Shown here one piece after another: positions 1-7,669 of a stretch of DNA of 64,000 bases; the first letter of the stretch is position 1; each line of letters begins with the position of its first letter. The notes below the pieces were generated by a model. It was not told the origin of the DNA and made no database searches. It saw only the letters and a list, made by a program, of their open reading frames with translations. A program made the position numbers and the translations under genes. The stretch is from NCBI RefSeq assembly GCF_903181435.1, contig NZ_CAEUHO010000001.1, forward strand, positions 2,480,001 through 2,544,000. The letters are read 5' to 3'. The stretch is from Bacteroides acidifaciens (GTDB taxonomy: Bacteria > Bacteroidota > Bacteroidia > Bacteroidales > Bacteroidaceae).

Positions 1-990
1 ATGAAATGCCTTTCGCAACACATCGGAATAATTGCCATAGTCCGACTTCAATGTTTGGCTTAACGTGTCGCCCTCCGACTCAAACAACAGTCCAACTCCG
101 TCATTATCTCCCAGTATCTTCAAGAAAGAGCTTGCGCTGCTATTGGCAGGAATGACAAGCATACGCATGGGCGGCTCGGCTGGCATAGTCATTCCATTAT
201 CTTTCTTACCTTTGATATAAGCATTCATCGCTTCTTTATGTTCCTGTTCCAATCGCTTTGAGAGTTCATGTAAATTGCGATTAATGGGTACTACCAGTTC
301 TCTGCATAGGGTTAATGCCCCTTTTCCCATACCTGCATCTGCCACAACGAACAGATAGAGATTCGGATAAACAATGCGCTCATCATACACACCACAAACA
401 TTATATAAGCATACCGACAAACACACAATCGCTCCAATCAGTATCGTATCACGGTCATCTACTGAAATGGAGTTATTGACAACCTCATTTAGAAAAGAAG
501 GAAGATGCTCAAATACACATTCAGGAAATGCAGGAAGTTCTTCTTCTGATTTTATCCATTTGCCCGTTTTGCCATTTTGGATATTTGGCAAAATGGATAA
601 ATGCCCTTTGTTGGATGGAGCCAATGAGATTCCAGCTTGATTTGCCAAATGGAAGAAAGAACGGATAGTAATGCCTTGCCCTTTGGATTGCAGACAATGC
701 GTATATTGTTTATCTGTTTCTTCCCTTTGATAGGTAGGGTAAAACCTGCTGATGCGATGATAATACTCCCGTCCGTTCTCTCCCAATCCATCAACAAGTG
801 CAAAGCCCAATTCCACCCAATCTTTATAGTTGGGTGCTATATCAATGCCACGTTGTTCTATCTCCCGAACAACACTTTCTACATCGTCTTTTACCTTATT
901 ATATATAGGAGCAATATCAGGCGTATGTATTTGCTGTATTTCAGAAGGGACATTCTCCCAATCTTGGGCGGAAAATATTTTCTTCGACAT
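1..990 (-). CDS. PriCT-2 / DUF3987 primase-helicase-like protein (3' end beyond the window)
   Basis: Reading the minus strand from an ATG at 990 gives 330 codons still open at the window edge. Residues about 40-120 resemble a PriCT-2 primase C-terminal domain (KDWVELGFALVDG near 56-68, YYHRISRFYP near 76-85). From about 150 a DUF3987 region follows, with a P-loop-like VADAGMGKG at 216-224 and FESEGDTLSQTL near 303-314, a usual DUF3987 signature. In related elements such proteins act in replication of the excised element; here that is inferred. The start overlaps the upstream BT4734-like gene by 50 bases, and the two look like one protein split by a frameshift near 972-975. Confidence 0.8.
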   Translation of the reverse strand, partial: MSKKIFSAQDWENVPSEIQQIHTPDIAPIYNKVKDDVESVVREIEQRGIDIAPNYKDWVELGFALVDGLGENGREYYHRISRFYPTYQREETDKQYTHCLQSKGQGITIRSFFHLANQAGISLAPSNKGHLSILPNIQNGKTGKWIKSEEELPAFPECVFEHLPSFLNEVVNNSISVDDRDTILIGAIVCLSVCLYNVCGVYDERIVYPNLYLFVVADAGMGKGALTLCRELVVPINRNLHELSKRLEQEHKEAMNAYIKGKKDNGMTMPAEPPMRMLVIPANSSASSFLKILGDNDGVGLLFESEGDTLSQTLKSDYGNYSDVLRKAFH

Positions 991-1537
991 CATCTTTGTA
1001 TTTAGGGTTAATATATGCTTGTGGGTCGTGGGGTAAAAAGCATGAACGAGCCACATCACTGCCGGACATATCCACTGATGGCAAACCTGTTGCTTTGATA
1101 CAGTTGGCGACAGCCTTGAAGTATCGGGAATGTTCCCAGCCCTTCAAGTCAACAGGTATTATCCACTTCAATCCACTACCAGATGGGCTGACAAATAACA
1201 GTTCCGTATTGAAATACTCATGATTGAGTAATTGCTGTTTTAGCTCCACGATATTCTCCACATGGTCGAAATCCAAACACATCAATCCTGAGTGCATAAT
1301 CAGTTCCTTCTCATTCCGTTTGCGGAATAATCCCGAAAAAGTACAATAGTCGAAATGAGTGGCTTTGTATCTCTTGGATTCGGGAAAAGATCGCATCGAA
1401 CGCAGAGACTCGGTTTGTGGTTGCGCATAATGCCCGATGACATAGCGATACACATCCACAATGCCTACCGCCCTTATCGGTTCGATATTTTGAATGGGCT
1501 TGCGAAAGAATGAAAAGCAATAATCTGTTTCCATCAT
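941..1537 (-). CDS. BT4734-like N-terminal domain protein (primase N-terminal part)
   Basis: 198 codons. The region around residues 80-130 has the BT4734/VirE N-terminal pattern: HSGLMCLDFDHVEN, then FVSPSGSGLKWIIPV, then a C-terminal part with DVARSCFLPHDP. In many Bacteroides elements this domain and the PriCT-2/DUF3987 domains form one polypeptide. Here the frame ends in an unrelated-looking tail (FRPRLGECPF) at 941, while the next frame continues the expected protein. It overlaps the upstream HTH gene by 4 bases (ATGA-type coupling). Role in element replication is inferred from the family. Confidence 0.75.
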   Translation of the reverse strand: MMETDYCFSFFRKPIQNIEPIRAVGIVDVYRYVIGHYAQPQTESLRSMRSFPESKRYKATHFDYCTFSGLFRKRNEKELIMHSGLMCLDFDHVENIVELKQQLLNHEYFNTELLFVSPSGSGLKWIIPVDLKGWEHSRYFKAVANCIKATGLPSVDMSGSDVARSCFLPHDPQAYINPKYKDDVEENIFRPRLGECPF

Positions 1538-1887
1538 CTGATAATCTTTTTAGATTCGACAAATCGTCTGGCTTCTTCCATTAAGTCATCTTGGGTCTTG
1601 TGCGATTTGTTTTTCAACCAATCGTCAATCTCCGATTGCAGGAAAGCCAAAGCCTTATTTATTTTATGTACGGGAATCTGTTTGGCTGATACCCATCCAT
1701 AAACTGTTTGTTTGGCCGGATGTGATGGCAGATAAGCGCAAAGCTCGTCTATATCCATCCACTTAGGTGAGTTACTTGCCTGCTTATGTTGCAAGGCATT
1801 TACTTTGGATTGCAGTACTTCTACGGACTCAATCAAGTAGGACAATGCATTCGGCATTTCCTCCAATGAATTTACTTTATAAGCCAT
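1534..1887 (-). CDS. HTH-17 type DNA-binding protein of the element
   Basis: 117 aa. An N-terminal coiled segment (LIESVEVLQSKVNALQ) is followed by a winged-helix/HTH-17 module: WMDIDELCAYLP, then TVYGWVSAKQIPVHKINKALAF and SEIDDWLK. This layout is usual for excisionase-like or regulatory proteins beside Bacteroides integrases. The stop overlaps the BT4734-like gene start, so the genes are probably translated as a unit. Three 11-bp direct repeats lie 64-96 bases upstream of the start and could be its own operator. Confidence 0.75.
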   Translation of the reverse strand: MAYKVNSLEEMPNALSYLIESVEVLQSKVNALQHKQASNSPKWMDIDELCAYLPSHPAKQTVYGWVSAKQIPVHKINKALAFLQSEIDDWLKNKSHKTQDDLMEEARRFVESKKIIR

Positions 1888-1950
1888 TTTCTTCGTATTA
1901 AAGTTGATGCCGCAAAAGTATAGGGATGTTTATGAGTGCTAAATAGGTGC

Positions 1951-1983
1951 TTGAAAGCCACCAATTAGCCACTTATTTGCCAC
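1951..1983 (-). repeat. Three tandem 11-bp repeats, GTGGC core
   Basis: On the minus strand three adjoining 11-mers, GTGGCAAATAA, GTGGCTAATTG and GTGGCTTTCAA, sit with exact 11-bp phasing. They are between the integrase terminator and the HTH gene. Similar CGCAAATA-type words recur beside the HTH gene at 4044-4080, so they may be recombinase arm sites or operator half-sites. Confidence 0.6.
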
Positions 1984-2094
1984 CGATAGATTTAGTTTTC
2001 ATTAACACAATGATTTGCTGAAAGAGATAATAAAATAGGGATAAACCACTATTAGGACTAATATTCTCTTCACAGAGAACGTCTATACAACAAA

Positions 2095-2130
2095 ATCCCC
2101 CTCAAAAAGCCGATGCTTCATGAGGGGGAT
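2095..2130 (-). terminator. Rho-independent terminator of the integrase gene
   Basis: A perfect 10-bp stem (ATCCCCCTCA with TGAGGGGGAT), with a smaller AAGC/GCTT stem in its loop. On the minus strand it is followed by TTTTGTTG. It lies 63 bases downstream of the integrase stop codon. Confidence 0.75.
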
Positions 2131-2192
2131 ACGGTGGTAAGTGTGTCGTTGATACTATATAAGTCATTGGTGCTCAATGGTGGAAATCTCCA

Positions 2193-3455
2193 CTATAAAA
2201 TCAAATTCTCTATATACAGCGTATTGGCGGCTTTCTCTTTTTGTTCATTTACGATATGCGTATAAATCTGCGTAGTTTTGACGTTTGTATGTCCCATCAA
2301 AGACTTGATGGTGTATATGTCAACACCGTTTTCCAATAATAGCGAAGCGTAGCTATGCCGCCCGCAATGGAAGGTGATATGTTTCTTGATGCCAGATGCT
2401 TCTATCCAGACTTTCAGAGGACGAGAAATCCAAGAGGCATCAGTCAATCCTTCAAAAACGAGAGCTTCGTCATTGCTTGAGCGTTCACCGCATAATTGAA
2501 GGGCTTGTTGAATAACTGGCTTGTAATCGGGTCTTTTTGTCTTTTGCTGAATTACGACTGCTTGCCATGTGCCCTTACTTGTTTGCTGAATTTGTTTCCA
2601 TTTCAAAGTTTGAATATCACTATGCCGCAATCCTGTAAGAATAGAGAACAAGAACGCACGTTTCAAAACATCATCCTTGCAAGGAGTATCAACCAGCATT
2701 TGCACTTCATTCATGGTAAGTGCAACACGGGGTTTCTCAATGTTTGTTATTCCCTTTACTTTTGCACTTATATCAACTGTAAGATATTCATCAATAAATG
2801 CCTGTTTCAGTCCGGCTTTGAGTATGGAGAAATAGGTTGATGCCGTATTTTGTGAGATAGTACCTTTTTTATTCCCTCCCATTGGAGCACGGAGAAGGAA
2901 CATCTTTATATCTTCAAGCAGTTTAACTGAAATCGCCTTGAATGGAATTGGTTGCCCTTGCGAATACATTTTCAATAATTCGCCTACACGCCTCCAGTTG
3001 ACTATAATCGAATCGGAACTATTGGGATGACGTGTGCTTATAATACCATTGAAATACTTGATAAAATCCTGTTCGCTCCGCTCATTCTGTGTAGCGATTT
3101 CATTTTCCTTATCAGTGTAAAGGATGGCACTATCGTATTCGTGTTGGCGTAACTTACGGACATTGTCAGCATAGATACAAGCCTCTTGGTCTATCGTTGA
3201 ACGGCATTGGATAATCCCATTCAAATCACGCTTAGGCTTATAATTGAATGTTCCATCTGGCAAAATACGTGCAATGGACGATTTGTCCCAAACAGGCGTG
3301 GATATAGTCCGGTTAATGGATTCCACCACACGGCTTGCACGTTTAGAACCTCGCTTATAAACTGGGTATGATTCTATAATCAGATACCATTCTTCTTTAT
3401 AATTCGACCTTCTGAGCTTGACGGTCACTTTGGTATGGGGTAATGCTTTCTTCAT
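2193..3455 (-). CDS. Tyrosine recombinase (site-specific integrase)
   Basis: 420 aa, the usual size for Bacteroides element integrases. The N-terminal ~100 residues look like an arm-type DNA-binding domain, residues ~120-230 a SAM-like core-binding domain. The catalytic set is complete: Arg in TGLRHSDIQTL, a Lys in the beta-hairpin (QQKTKRPDYK), His-x-x-Arg in TFHCGRHSYA, His in LMGHTNVKTT and the nucleophile in QIYTHI. It probably integrates and excises the element at the site next to dnaK. Its start overlaps the upstream zinc-ribbon/HTH gene by 4 bases, so the two are co-translated. Confidence 0.93.
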   Translation of the reverse strand: MKKALPHTKVTVKLRRSNYKEEWYLIIESYPVYKRGSKRASRVVESINRTISTPVWDKSSIARILPDGTFNYKPKRDLNGIIQCRSTIDQEACIYADNVRKLRQHEYDSAILYTDKENEIATQNERSEQDFIKYFNGIISTRHPNSSDSIIVNWRRVGELLKMYSQGQPIPFKAISVKLLEDIKMFLLRAPMGGNKKGTISQNTASTYFSILKAGLKQAFIDEYLTVDISAKVKGITNIEKPRVALTMNEVQMLVDTPCKDDVLKRAFLFSILTGLRHSDIQTLKWKQIQQTSKGTWQAVVIQQKTKRPDYKPVIQQALQLCGERSSNDEALVFEGLTDASWISRPLKVWIEASGIKKHITFHCGRHSYASLLLENGVDIYTIKSLMGHTNVKTTQIYTHIVNEQKEKAANTLYIENLIL

Positions 3456-3997
3456 AACGACTTATATAATTTATCAATTTCAGATTTGGGAACATAAACA
3501 TAATTACCGATTTGGCGTGTAGGAATAGAATGACGGCGTATGTGCTTAAAGACACTGCTGTCATTGATATGGAACTTTTTAGCAATCTCTCCGATAGTGT
3601 AACAGTCTTTGGGTTCAAAGGACAATGCATCCTTTTTTCTTTTTCTACTGCCATCCTTTGTTTTGAAGTGTTCATCCATATACTGCCGACTAAGGCGTGT
3701 CAGACGTTGCCCAAAATTGTATGATGGTATCAATCCCTGCCGTATCATACGATAAAGTACATCTTTACTAATGCCGTAAATCAGTACAGACTCTTTAACT
3801 GTCAGATACCCCTTACTGGATGGTATTCGCCTGACCAATGCTTGGCGTATTGCCTCTTTTTCTTTTGCGATTTGCCTTTTCTTGTATGCTCTCTTGGAAC
3901 AGGTTGGACAACAATACTTTGACATCAATGTGGGAGGAGTAAAGATTTTACCGCACTCCTCACAACTTCTTTGAATGGTGTAATTTCCTCTTGGCAT
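3452..3997 (-). CDS. Zinc-ribbon and double-HTH DNA-binding protein
   Basis: 181 aa. Residues ~12-38 form a zinc ribbon (CEECGKIF, then KYCCPTCSKRAY). Two HTH-17/MerR-like modules follow: YLTVKESVLIYGISKDVLYRMI at ~63-85 and CYTIGEIAKKFHINDSSVFKHI at ~131-155. Each is followed by a wing-like strand. Such proteins are commonly encoded directly upstream of Bacteroides integrases and probably act as directionality or regulatory factors; that role is inferred. Last gene before the dnaK junction. Confidence 0.8.
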   Translation of the reverse strand: MPRGNYTIQRSCEECGKIFTPPTLMSKYCCPTCSKRAYKKRQIAKEKEAIRQALVRRIPSSKGYLTVKESVLIYGISKDVLYRMIRQGLIPSYNFGQRLTRLSRQYMDEHFKTKDGSRKRKKDALSFEPKDCYTIGEIAKKFHINDSSVFKHIRRHSIPTRQIGNYVYVPKSEIDKLYKSL

Positions 3998-4043
3998 ATT
4001 CTTCTCGTTTTAAATGGTTTATATCAATCTAAGTTGTACCTTA

Positions 4044-4080
4044 TCGCCAAATAAGACGTGTCGCAAACATGTCGCAAATA
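4044..4080 (+). repeat. Direct repeats TGTCGCAAAYA near the element end
   Basis: TGTCGCAAACA (4059-4069) and TGTCGCAAATA (4070-4080) are adjoining 11-mers differing at one base. A related TCGCCAAATAAG lies at 4044-4055. They are between the zinc-ribbon/HTH gene and the dnaK terminator, a likely place for recombinase arm sites or an attachment core. Confidence 0.6.
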
Positions 4081-4134
4081 AGAGATAAAAAAGCCCATAG
4101 AAACCGCATAGCAACCATGAACCCCATAAACGCA

Positions 4135-4167
4135 AAAAGCGTGCAACTCATTGAGCTGCACGCTTTT
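4135..4167 (-). terminator. dnaK terminator
   Basis: Perfect 11-bp stem AAAAGCGTGCA / TGCACGCTTTT with an 11-base loop, 34 bases after the dnaK stop codon. On the minus strand the second arm ends in a T run. It still sits at its normal place, so the integrative element did not remove it. Confidence 0.85.
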
Positions 4168-4200
4168 GCTTATTGTTTATTATCTGTTTCCTTATCGGAA

Positions 4201-6114
4201 TCATTTGACTTCCTCAAAGTCAGCATCCTGAACATTATCTCCGTGCTTGCTAGTATCTTGCTGACCAGCACCACCGTTCATGTCAGGACCAGCCTGTGCG
4301 CCACCTTGCGCACCGCTCTGTGCATACATTTCAGCACTTGCAGCCTGGAAGGCAGTATTGATTTCTGCCATAGCAGTATCGATAGCAGCCAAATCCTGTG
4401 CCTTATGAGCATCTTTCAATTTCTGCAGAGCAGCTTCAATCGGAGCTTTCTTATCAGCAGGCAGTTTATCGCCTAATTCCTTCAACTGATTTTCAGTCTG
4501 GAAGATTACGCTGTCAGCCTGGTTCAGCTTATCAATCTTTTCACGTTCTTTCTTGTCCGCTTCAGCATTAGCTTCAGCCTCAGCTTTCATCTTTTCGATT
4601 TCTTCCTTGCTCAAACCGCTGGAAGCTTCGATGCGGATAGCCTGTTCTTTACCGGTAGCCTTATCTTTTGCAGATACTTTCAAGATACCGTTAGCGTCAA
4701 TATCGAATGTAACCTCAATCTGAGGAACACCACGACGAGCCGGAGCAATACCTGTCAAGTTGAACTGACCGATTGATTTGTTCTGTGCAGCCATCGGACG
4801 TTCGCCCTGCAATACATGAATAGTAACTTCCGTCTGGTTGTCGGCAGCAGTAGAGAATGTTTCACTCTTACGAGCCGGAATCGTAGTGTTAGCGTCAATC
4901 AACTTAGTCATTACACCACCCAGTGTCTCGATACCCATTGACAACGGAGTAACATCCAACAATACTACACCTTTAATTTCGTCTGTCAAAACAGCACCCT
5001 GTACAGCAGCACCAATAGCTACCACTTCATCTGGATTCACACCTTTAGAAGGAGCTTTACCAAAGAAATCTTCTACTAATTTCTGTACAGCTGGGATACG
5101 TGAAGAACCACCTACAAGGATTACTTCATCAATATCAGCGTTGTTCAAGCCAGCGTCACTCATTGCTTTCTTACAAGGTTCAAGACAAGCCTGAATCAAA
5201 CTATGAGCCAAAGATTCGAATTTAGCACGAGTCAAAGTCTTCACCAAGTGCTTGGGCACACCACCTACCGGCATGATATACGGCAAGTTGATTTCTGTAC
5301 TTGTAGAAGATGAAAGCTCAATCTTAGCTTTTTCAGCAGCTTCTTTCAGACGTTGCAAAGCCATCGGATCCTGAGTCAAGTCAGCACCTTCATCGTTCTT
5401 GAATTCCTCTACCAACCAGTTGATGATTACTTGGTCGAAGTCATCACCACCAAGGTGAGTATCACCATTTGTAGAAAGAACTTCAAATACACCACCACCG
5501 AATTCAAGGATAGAGATATCGAATGTACCACCACCAAGGTCGAATACAGCAATCTTCATATCTTTGTGAGCCTTATCCAGACCGTAAGCAAGAGCTGCGG
5601 CTGTCGGTTCGTTTACAATACGTTTTACTTCCAGACCAGCAATCTGCCCGGCTTCTTTTGTAGCCTGGCGTTGAGAATCTGAGAAATAAGCAGGCACAGT
5701 AATGACAGCTTCTGTTACTTCCTGTCCGAGATAGTCTTCAGCAGTTTTCTTCATTTTCTGAAGAATCATTGCAGAGATTTCCTGCGGAGTATACAGACGT
5801 CCGTCGATGTCAACACGCGGAGTGTTATTATCACCTTTCACTACTTTATAAGGAACACGAGTCACTTCTTTTTGTACCTGATCCCAAGTTTCACCCATGA
5901 AACGTTTGATAGAGAAGATTGTACGTGTAGGGTTCGTAATAGCCTGACGTTTTGCAGGATCACCTATCTTACGTTCGCCACCATCCACAAAAGCAACTAC
6001 TGAAGGAGTTGTACGTTTACCTTCGCTGTTTGCAATTACTACCGGTTCGTTACCTTCAAATACAGAAACACAAGAGTTTGTTGTTCCTAAGTCAATACCA
6101 ATAATTTTTCCCAT
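4201..6114 (-). CDS. dnaK: Molecular chaperone DnaK (Hsp70)
   Basis: 637 aa, full length. The nucleotide-binding domain carries [12 protein letters not shown] at residues 4-15, the [10 protein letters not shown] phosphate-2 loop near 190 and [12 protein letters not shown] near 335. The substrate-binding domain follows ([14 protein letters not shown]), then a helical lid and a flexible Gly/Gln-rich tail ending in DADFEEVK. It folds and refolds cytoplasmic proteins in an ATP cycle with DnaJ and GrpE, which are not in this window. It is monocistronic: own terminator downstream, and a sigma-54-like promoter about 100 bases upstream. It is clearly different from the divergent Hsp70 at 17.8-20.3 kb. 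Confidence 0.98.
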   Translation of the reverse strand: MGKIIGIDLGTTNSCVSVFEGNEPVVIANSEGKRTTPSVVAFVDGGERKIGDPAKRQAITNPTRTIFSIKRFMGETWDQVQKEVTRVPYKVVKGDNNTPRVDIDGRLYTPQEISAMILQKMKKTAEDYLGQEVTEAVITVPAYFSDSQRQATKEAGQIAGLEVKRIVNEPTAAALAYGLDKAHKDMKIAVFDLGGGTFDISILEFGGGVFEVLSTNGDTHLGGDDFDQVIINWLVEEFKNDEGADLTQDPMALQRLKEAAEKAKIELSSSTSTEINLPYIMPVGGVPKHLVKTLTRAKFESLAHSLIQACLEPCKKAMSDAGLNNADIDEVILVGGSSRIPAVQKLVEDFFGKAPSKGVNPDEVVAIGAAVQGAVLTDEIKGVVLLDVTPLSMGIETLGGVMTKLIDANTTIPARKSETFSTAADNQTEVTIHVLQGERPMAAQNKSIGQFNLTGIAPARRGVPQIEVTFDIDANGILKVSAKDKATGKEQAIRIEASSGLSKEEIEKMKAEAEANAEADKKEREKIDKLNQADSVIFQTENQLKELGDKLPADKKAPIEAALQKLKDAHKAQDLAAIDTAMAEINTAFQAASAEMYAQSGAQGGAQAGPDMNGGAGQQDTSKHGDNVQDADFEEVK

Positions 6115-6217
6115 GATCGTTATTTTTTTATTTATTATTATTCAATGATTTCTTTTTGTCCGGTTGTTTCTCTACTCCTTATTATGAGTTTCGTCCCGAA
6201 CGGACGCTTATTAAAAA

Positions 6218-6232
6218 GCAAACCGTGTGCCA
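6218..6232 (-). promoter_or_regulatory. Sigma-54-type promoter upstream of dnaK
   Basis: On the minus strand: TGGCACACGGTTTGC, preceded by TTTT and followed by a T run. GG and GC are exactly 10 bases apart, the -24/-12 geometry of RpoN promoters. Predicted start near 6206, a leader of about 92 bases. Found by eye; no enhancer site was identified. Confidence 0.6.
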
Positions 6233-6381
6233 AAAAGAAATTATACGAATGCATGACATAATATCTGCCAAAAAGACAGTTTTAATAAATAAACACTGCT
6301 GACATAGTCACACCCGGACTCAATTAGCAACTGTTTCTTTAAACAAATGCAGGCGGCTCTGGTTCAATCCTGGAAAAAAAA

Positions 6382-6414
6382 TATGCCTATGTCGTCATGC
6401 GCGACATAGGCATA
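6382..6414 (-). terminator. Terminator of the META-domain gene
   Basis: Perfect 13-bp stem (TATGCCTATGTCG / CGACATAGGCATA) with a 7-base loop. On the minus strand it is followed by eight T residues (complement of 6374-6381). It lies 33 bases downstream of the META gene. Confidence 0.88.
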
Positions 6415-6446
6415 CCTTATTATATATAAATACTTTTATTTATTTC

Positions 6447-7235
6447 CTATTTTTCCAAAACAAGAACCAATGCATTGTTTGCATCATACAAACCAATGCC
6501 ACCACCGGCTAATACATCAAATGACTTCACTTCATTCATTGCTTTCAGAATCTTGCCTTCTGTTTCCATATCCGGACAAGCCATCATTGTGCTTGCCACA
6601 CCCGGGAAAGAGATTGACTTAGCGTTGCTTGTATTGGTTTCAAAGCCACCATTTATCAAGTTGCATCCGGCATTACCGTGAATCGTCTTTTTCTTCACAT
6701 CAAAAGCGATGAAAGGTTGCTTCTCCATACCGGAAGGAATTGCTTCACCATTCACTTCCTTTACTTTCCATTCTCCGTTCAATACCGACAATTTCACATC
6801 AGCCTCCTTTTTTTCCAAAGCTATAACCGGTCGATTCGACGCATTGCAAAGGTACAGTTTGTCTTTGCCGGCTTTTTTATATCCTTTCACCTGCGCAAGA
6901 GCACTCAATACATTTCTCTCAGTCGTCATATCCGGGCACATCATCCGGGTGCTGCCCATTGCACCAAGTTCAAGGCTTCCCGGCTTTGCGTTTACGTCGA
7001 AGCTACCCATCATACGGTTGCAACCGCTACTGCCCGACACGCGTCCCGTTGCGGTATCAAAAGCAATAAAGGGCAGGGTTCTGCTTTCGCCTGGAGTTAC
7101 TTTCGAGCCATTGACTTCTATAATATTCCATTCACCATTGATAGATGACAATGGAGTTGCCTTCTCAACCGAACGGCATGATGACATTGCAAGTGCTGCA
7201 CCGGCAATGCAAATTGAAACTAATACTTTATTCAT
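6447..7235 (-). CDS. Lipoprotein with two META (HslJ-like) domains
   Basis: 262 aa. The N-terminus is a lipoprotein signal peptide (hydrophobic IAGAALAMSSC, Cys at residue 20). Two META/DUF306 repeats follow, about residues 31-140 and 150-260. Each holds a GEWNIIEVNG or GEWKVKEVNG strand, a PFIAFD strand, an AGCN or SGCNRM turn and a MMACPDM or MMCPDM motif. HslJ-type META proteins are envelope proteins linked to stress and novobiocin tolerance in E. coli; the Bacteroides role is unknown. Monocistronic, with its own -7 box and terminator. Confidence 0.88.
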   Translation of the reverse strand: MNKVLVSICIAGAALAMSSCRSVEKATPLSSINGEWNIIEVNGSKVTPGESRTLPFIAFDTATGRVSGSSGCNRMMGSFDVNAKPGSLELGAMGSTRMMCPDMTTERNVLSALAQVKGYKKAGKDKLYLCNASNRPVIALEKKEADVKLSVLNGEWKVKEVNGEAIPSGMEKQPFIAFDVKKKTIHGNAGCNLINGGFETNTSNAKSISFPGVASTMMACPDMETEGKILKAMNEVKSFDVLAGGGIGLYDANNALVLVLEK

Positions 7236-7264
7236 ATGTTATAACGTTTAAGTTAAATCGTGGG

Positions 7265-7272
7265 CAAAGATA
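7265..7272 (-). promoter_or_regulatory. Bacteroides -7 box for the META gene
   Basis: TATCTTTG on the minus strand matches TAnnTTTG and lies 30 bases before the start codon. No convincing -33 TTTG is seen. Confidence 0.6.
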
Positions 7273-7315
7273 TCAAAAAGATTGGAAAATAACATCCAAT
7301 GCAATATAAAATATA

Positions 7316-7323
7316 TACATTTG
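7316..7323 (+). promoter_or_regulatory. Bacteroides -7 box for the small secreted protein gene
   Basis: TACATTTG matches TAnnTTTG, 56 bases before the ATG at 7379. It is the main reason to believe the small gene is expressed. Confidence 0.45.
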
Positions 7324-7378
7324 CCATTGAATATACAACAAACGAACAATTTACATAGTTCACAAAAAGTAAATAAAT

Positions 7379-7573
7379 ATGAGAATCATCGCTCTCTTTC
7401 TGATTTTGTCCTGTTGTGGTACGCTCTATATCACGGCACAGTTTGCTCCATCCTCACAGGACATGTTTCTGCCTACTCTCTCCAAATACGACACAGAAAA
7501 GGGAGTGAACACTTGGTTCTATAATGGCAAAACGCTGGAATTTGAGAACGGCACCTTGCGGCGATACAAATAA
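7379..7573 (+). CDS. Small putative exported protein
   Basis: 64 aa with a clear N-terminal hydrophobic segment (residues 3-20, IIALFLILSCCGTLYITA) that could be a signal peptide. The mature part is short and polar, with WFYNGKTLEFENG. No known family is recognised. It lies alone between divergent and downstream genes and has a -7 box at a suitable distance. Expression and export are inferred. Confidence 0.5.
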   Translation: MRIIALFLILSCCGTLYITAQFAPSSQDMFLPTLSKYDTEKGVNTWFYNGKTLEFENGTLRRYK

Positions 7574-7612
7574 AAAGGAGGATAGACGAATGATTATCTG
7601 AAAATAATCACG

Positions 7613-7620
7613 TATATTTG
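7613..7620 (+). promoter_or_regulatory. Bacteroides -7 box for the carboxynorspermidine dehydrogenase-like gene
   Basis: TATATTTG fits TAnnTTTG and is 50 bases upstream of the ATG at 7670. A small TGATTAT/ATAATCA hairpin (7591-7609) lies just before it. Confidence 0.55.
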
Positions 7621-7669
7621 CTCCATAAACAATTCTAATATTCATAATTTTAATTCGCAATTTAAAGAA

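Larger units (their letters stand above)
1..4130 (-). mobile_element. Right end of an integrative element (partial)
   Basis: Five consecutive minus-strand genes (DUF3987/PriCT-2 primase-like, BT4734-like, HTH, tyrosine recombinase, zinc-ribbon/HTH) form the typical recombination and replication end of a Bacteroides integrative or mobilizable element. The recombinase and its HTH neighbour lie next to the 3' end of the core gene dnaK, so the junction should be between 3998 and the dnaK terminator at 4135. The other end lies before position 1. The exact att core cannot be fixed without an empty site. Whether the element is conjugative or only mobilizable is not visible here. Confidence 0.75.
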
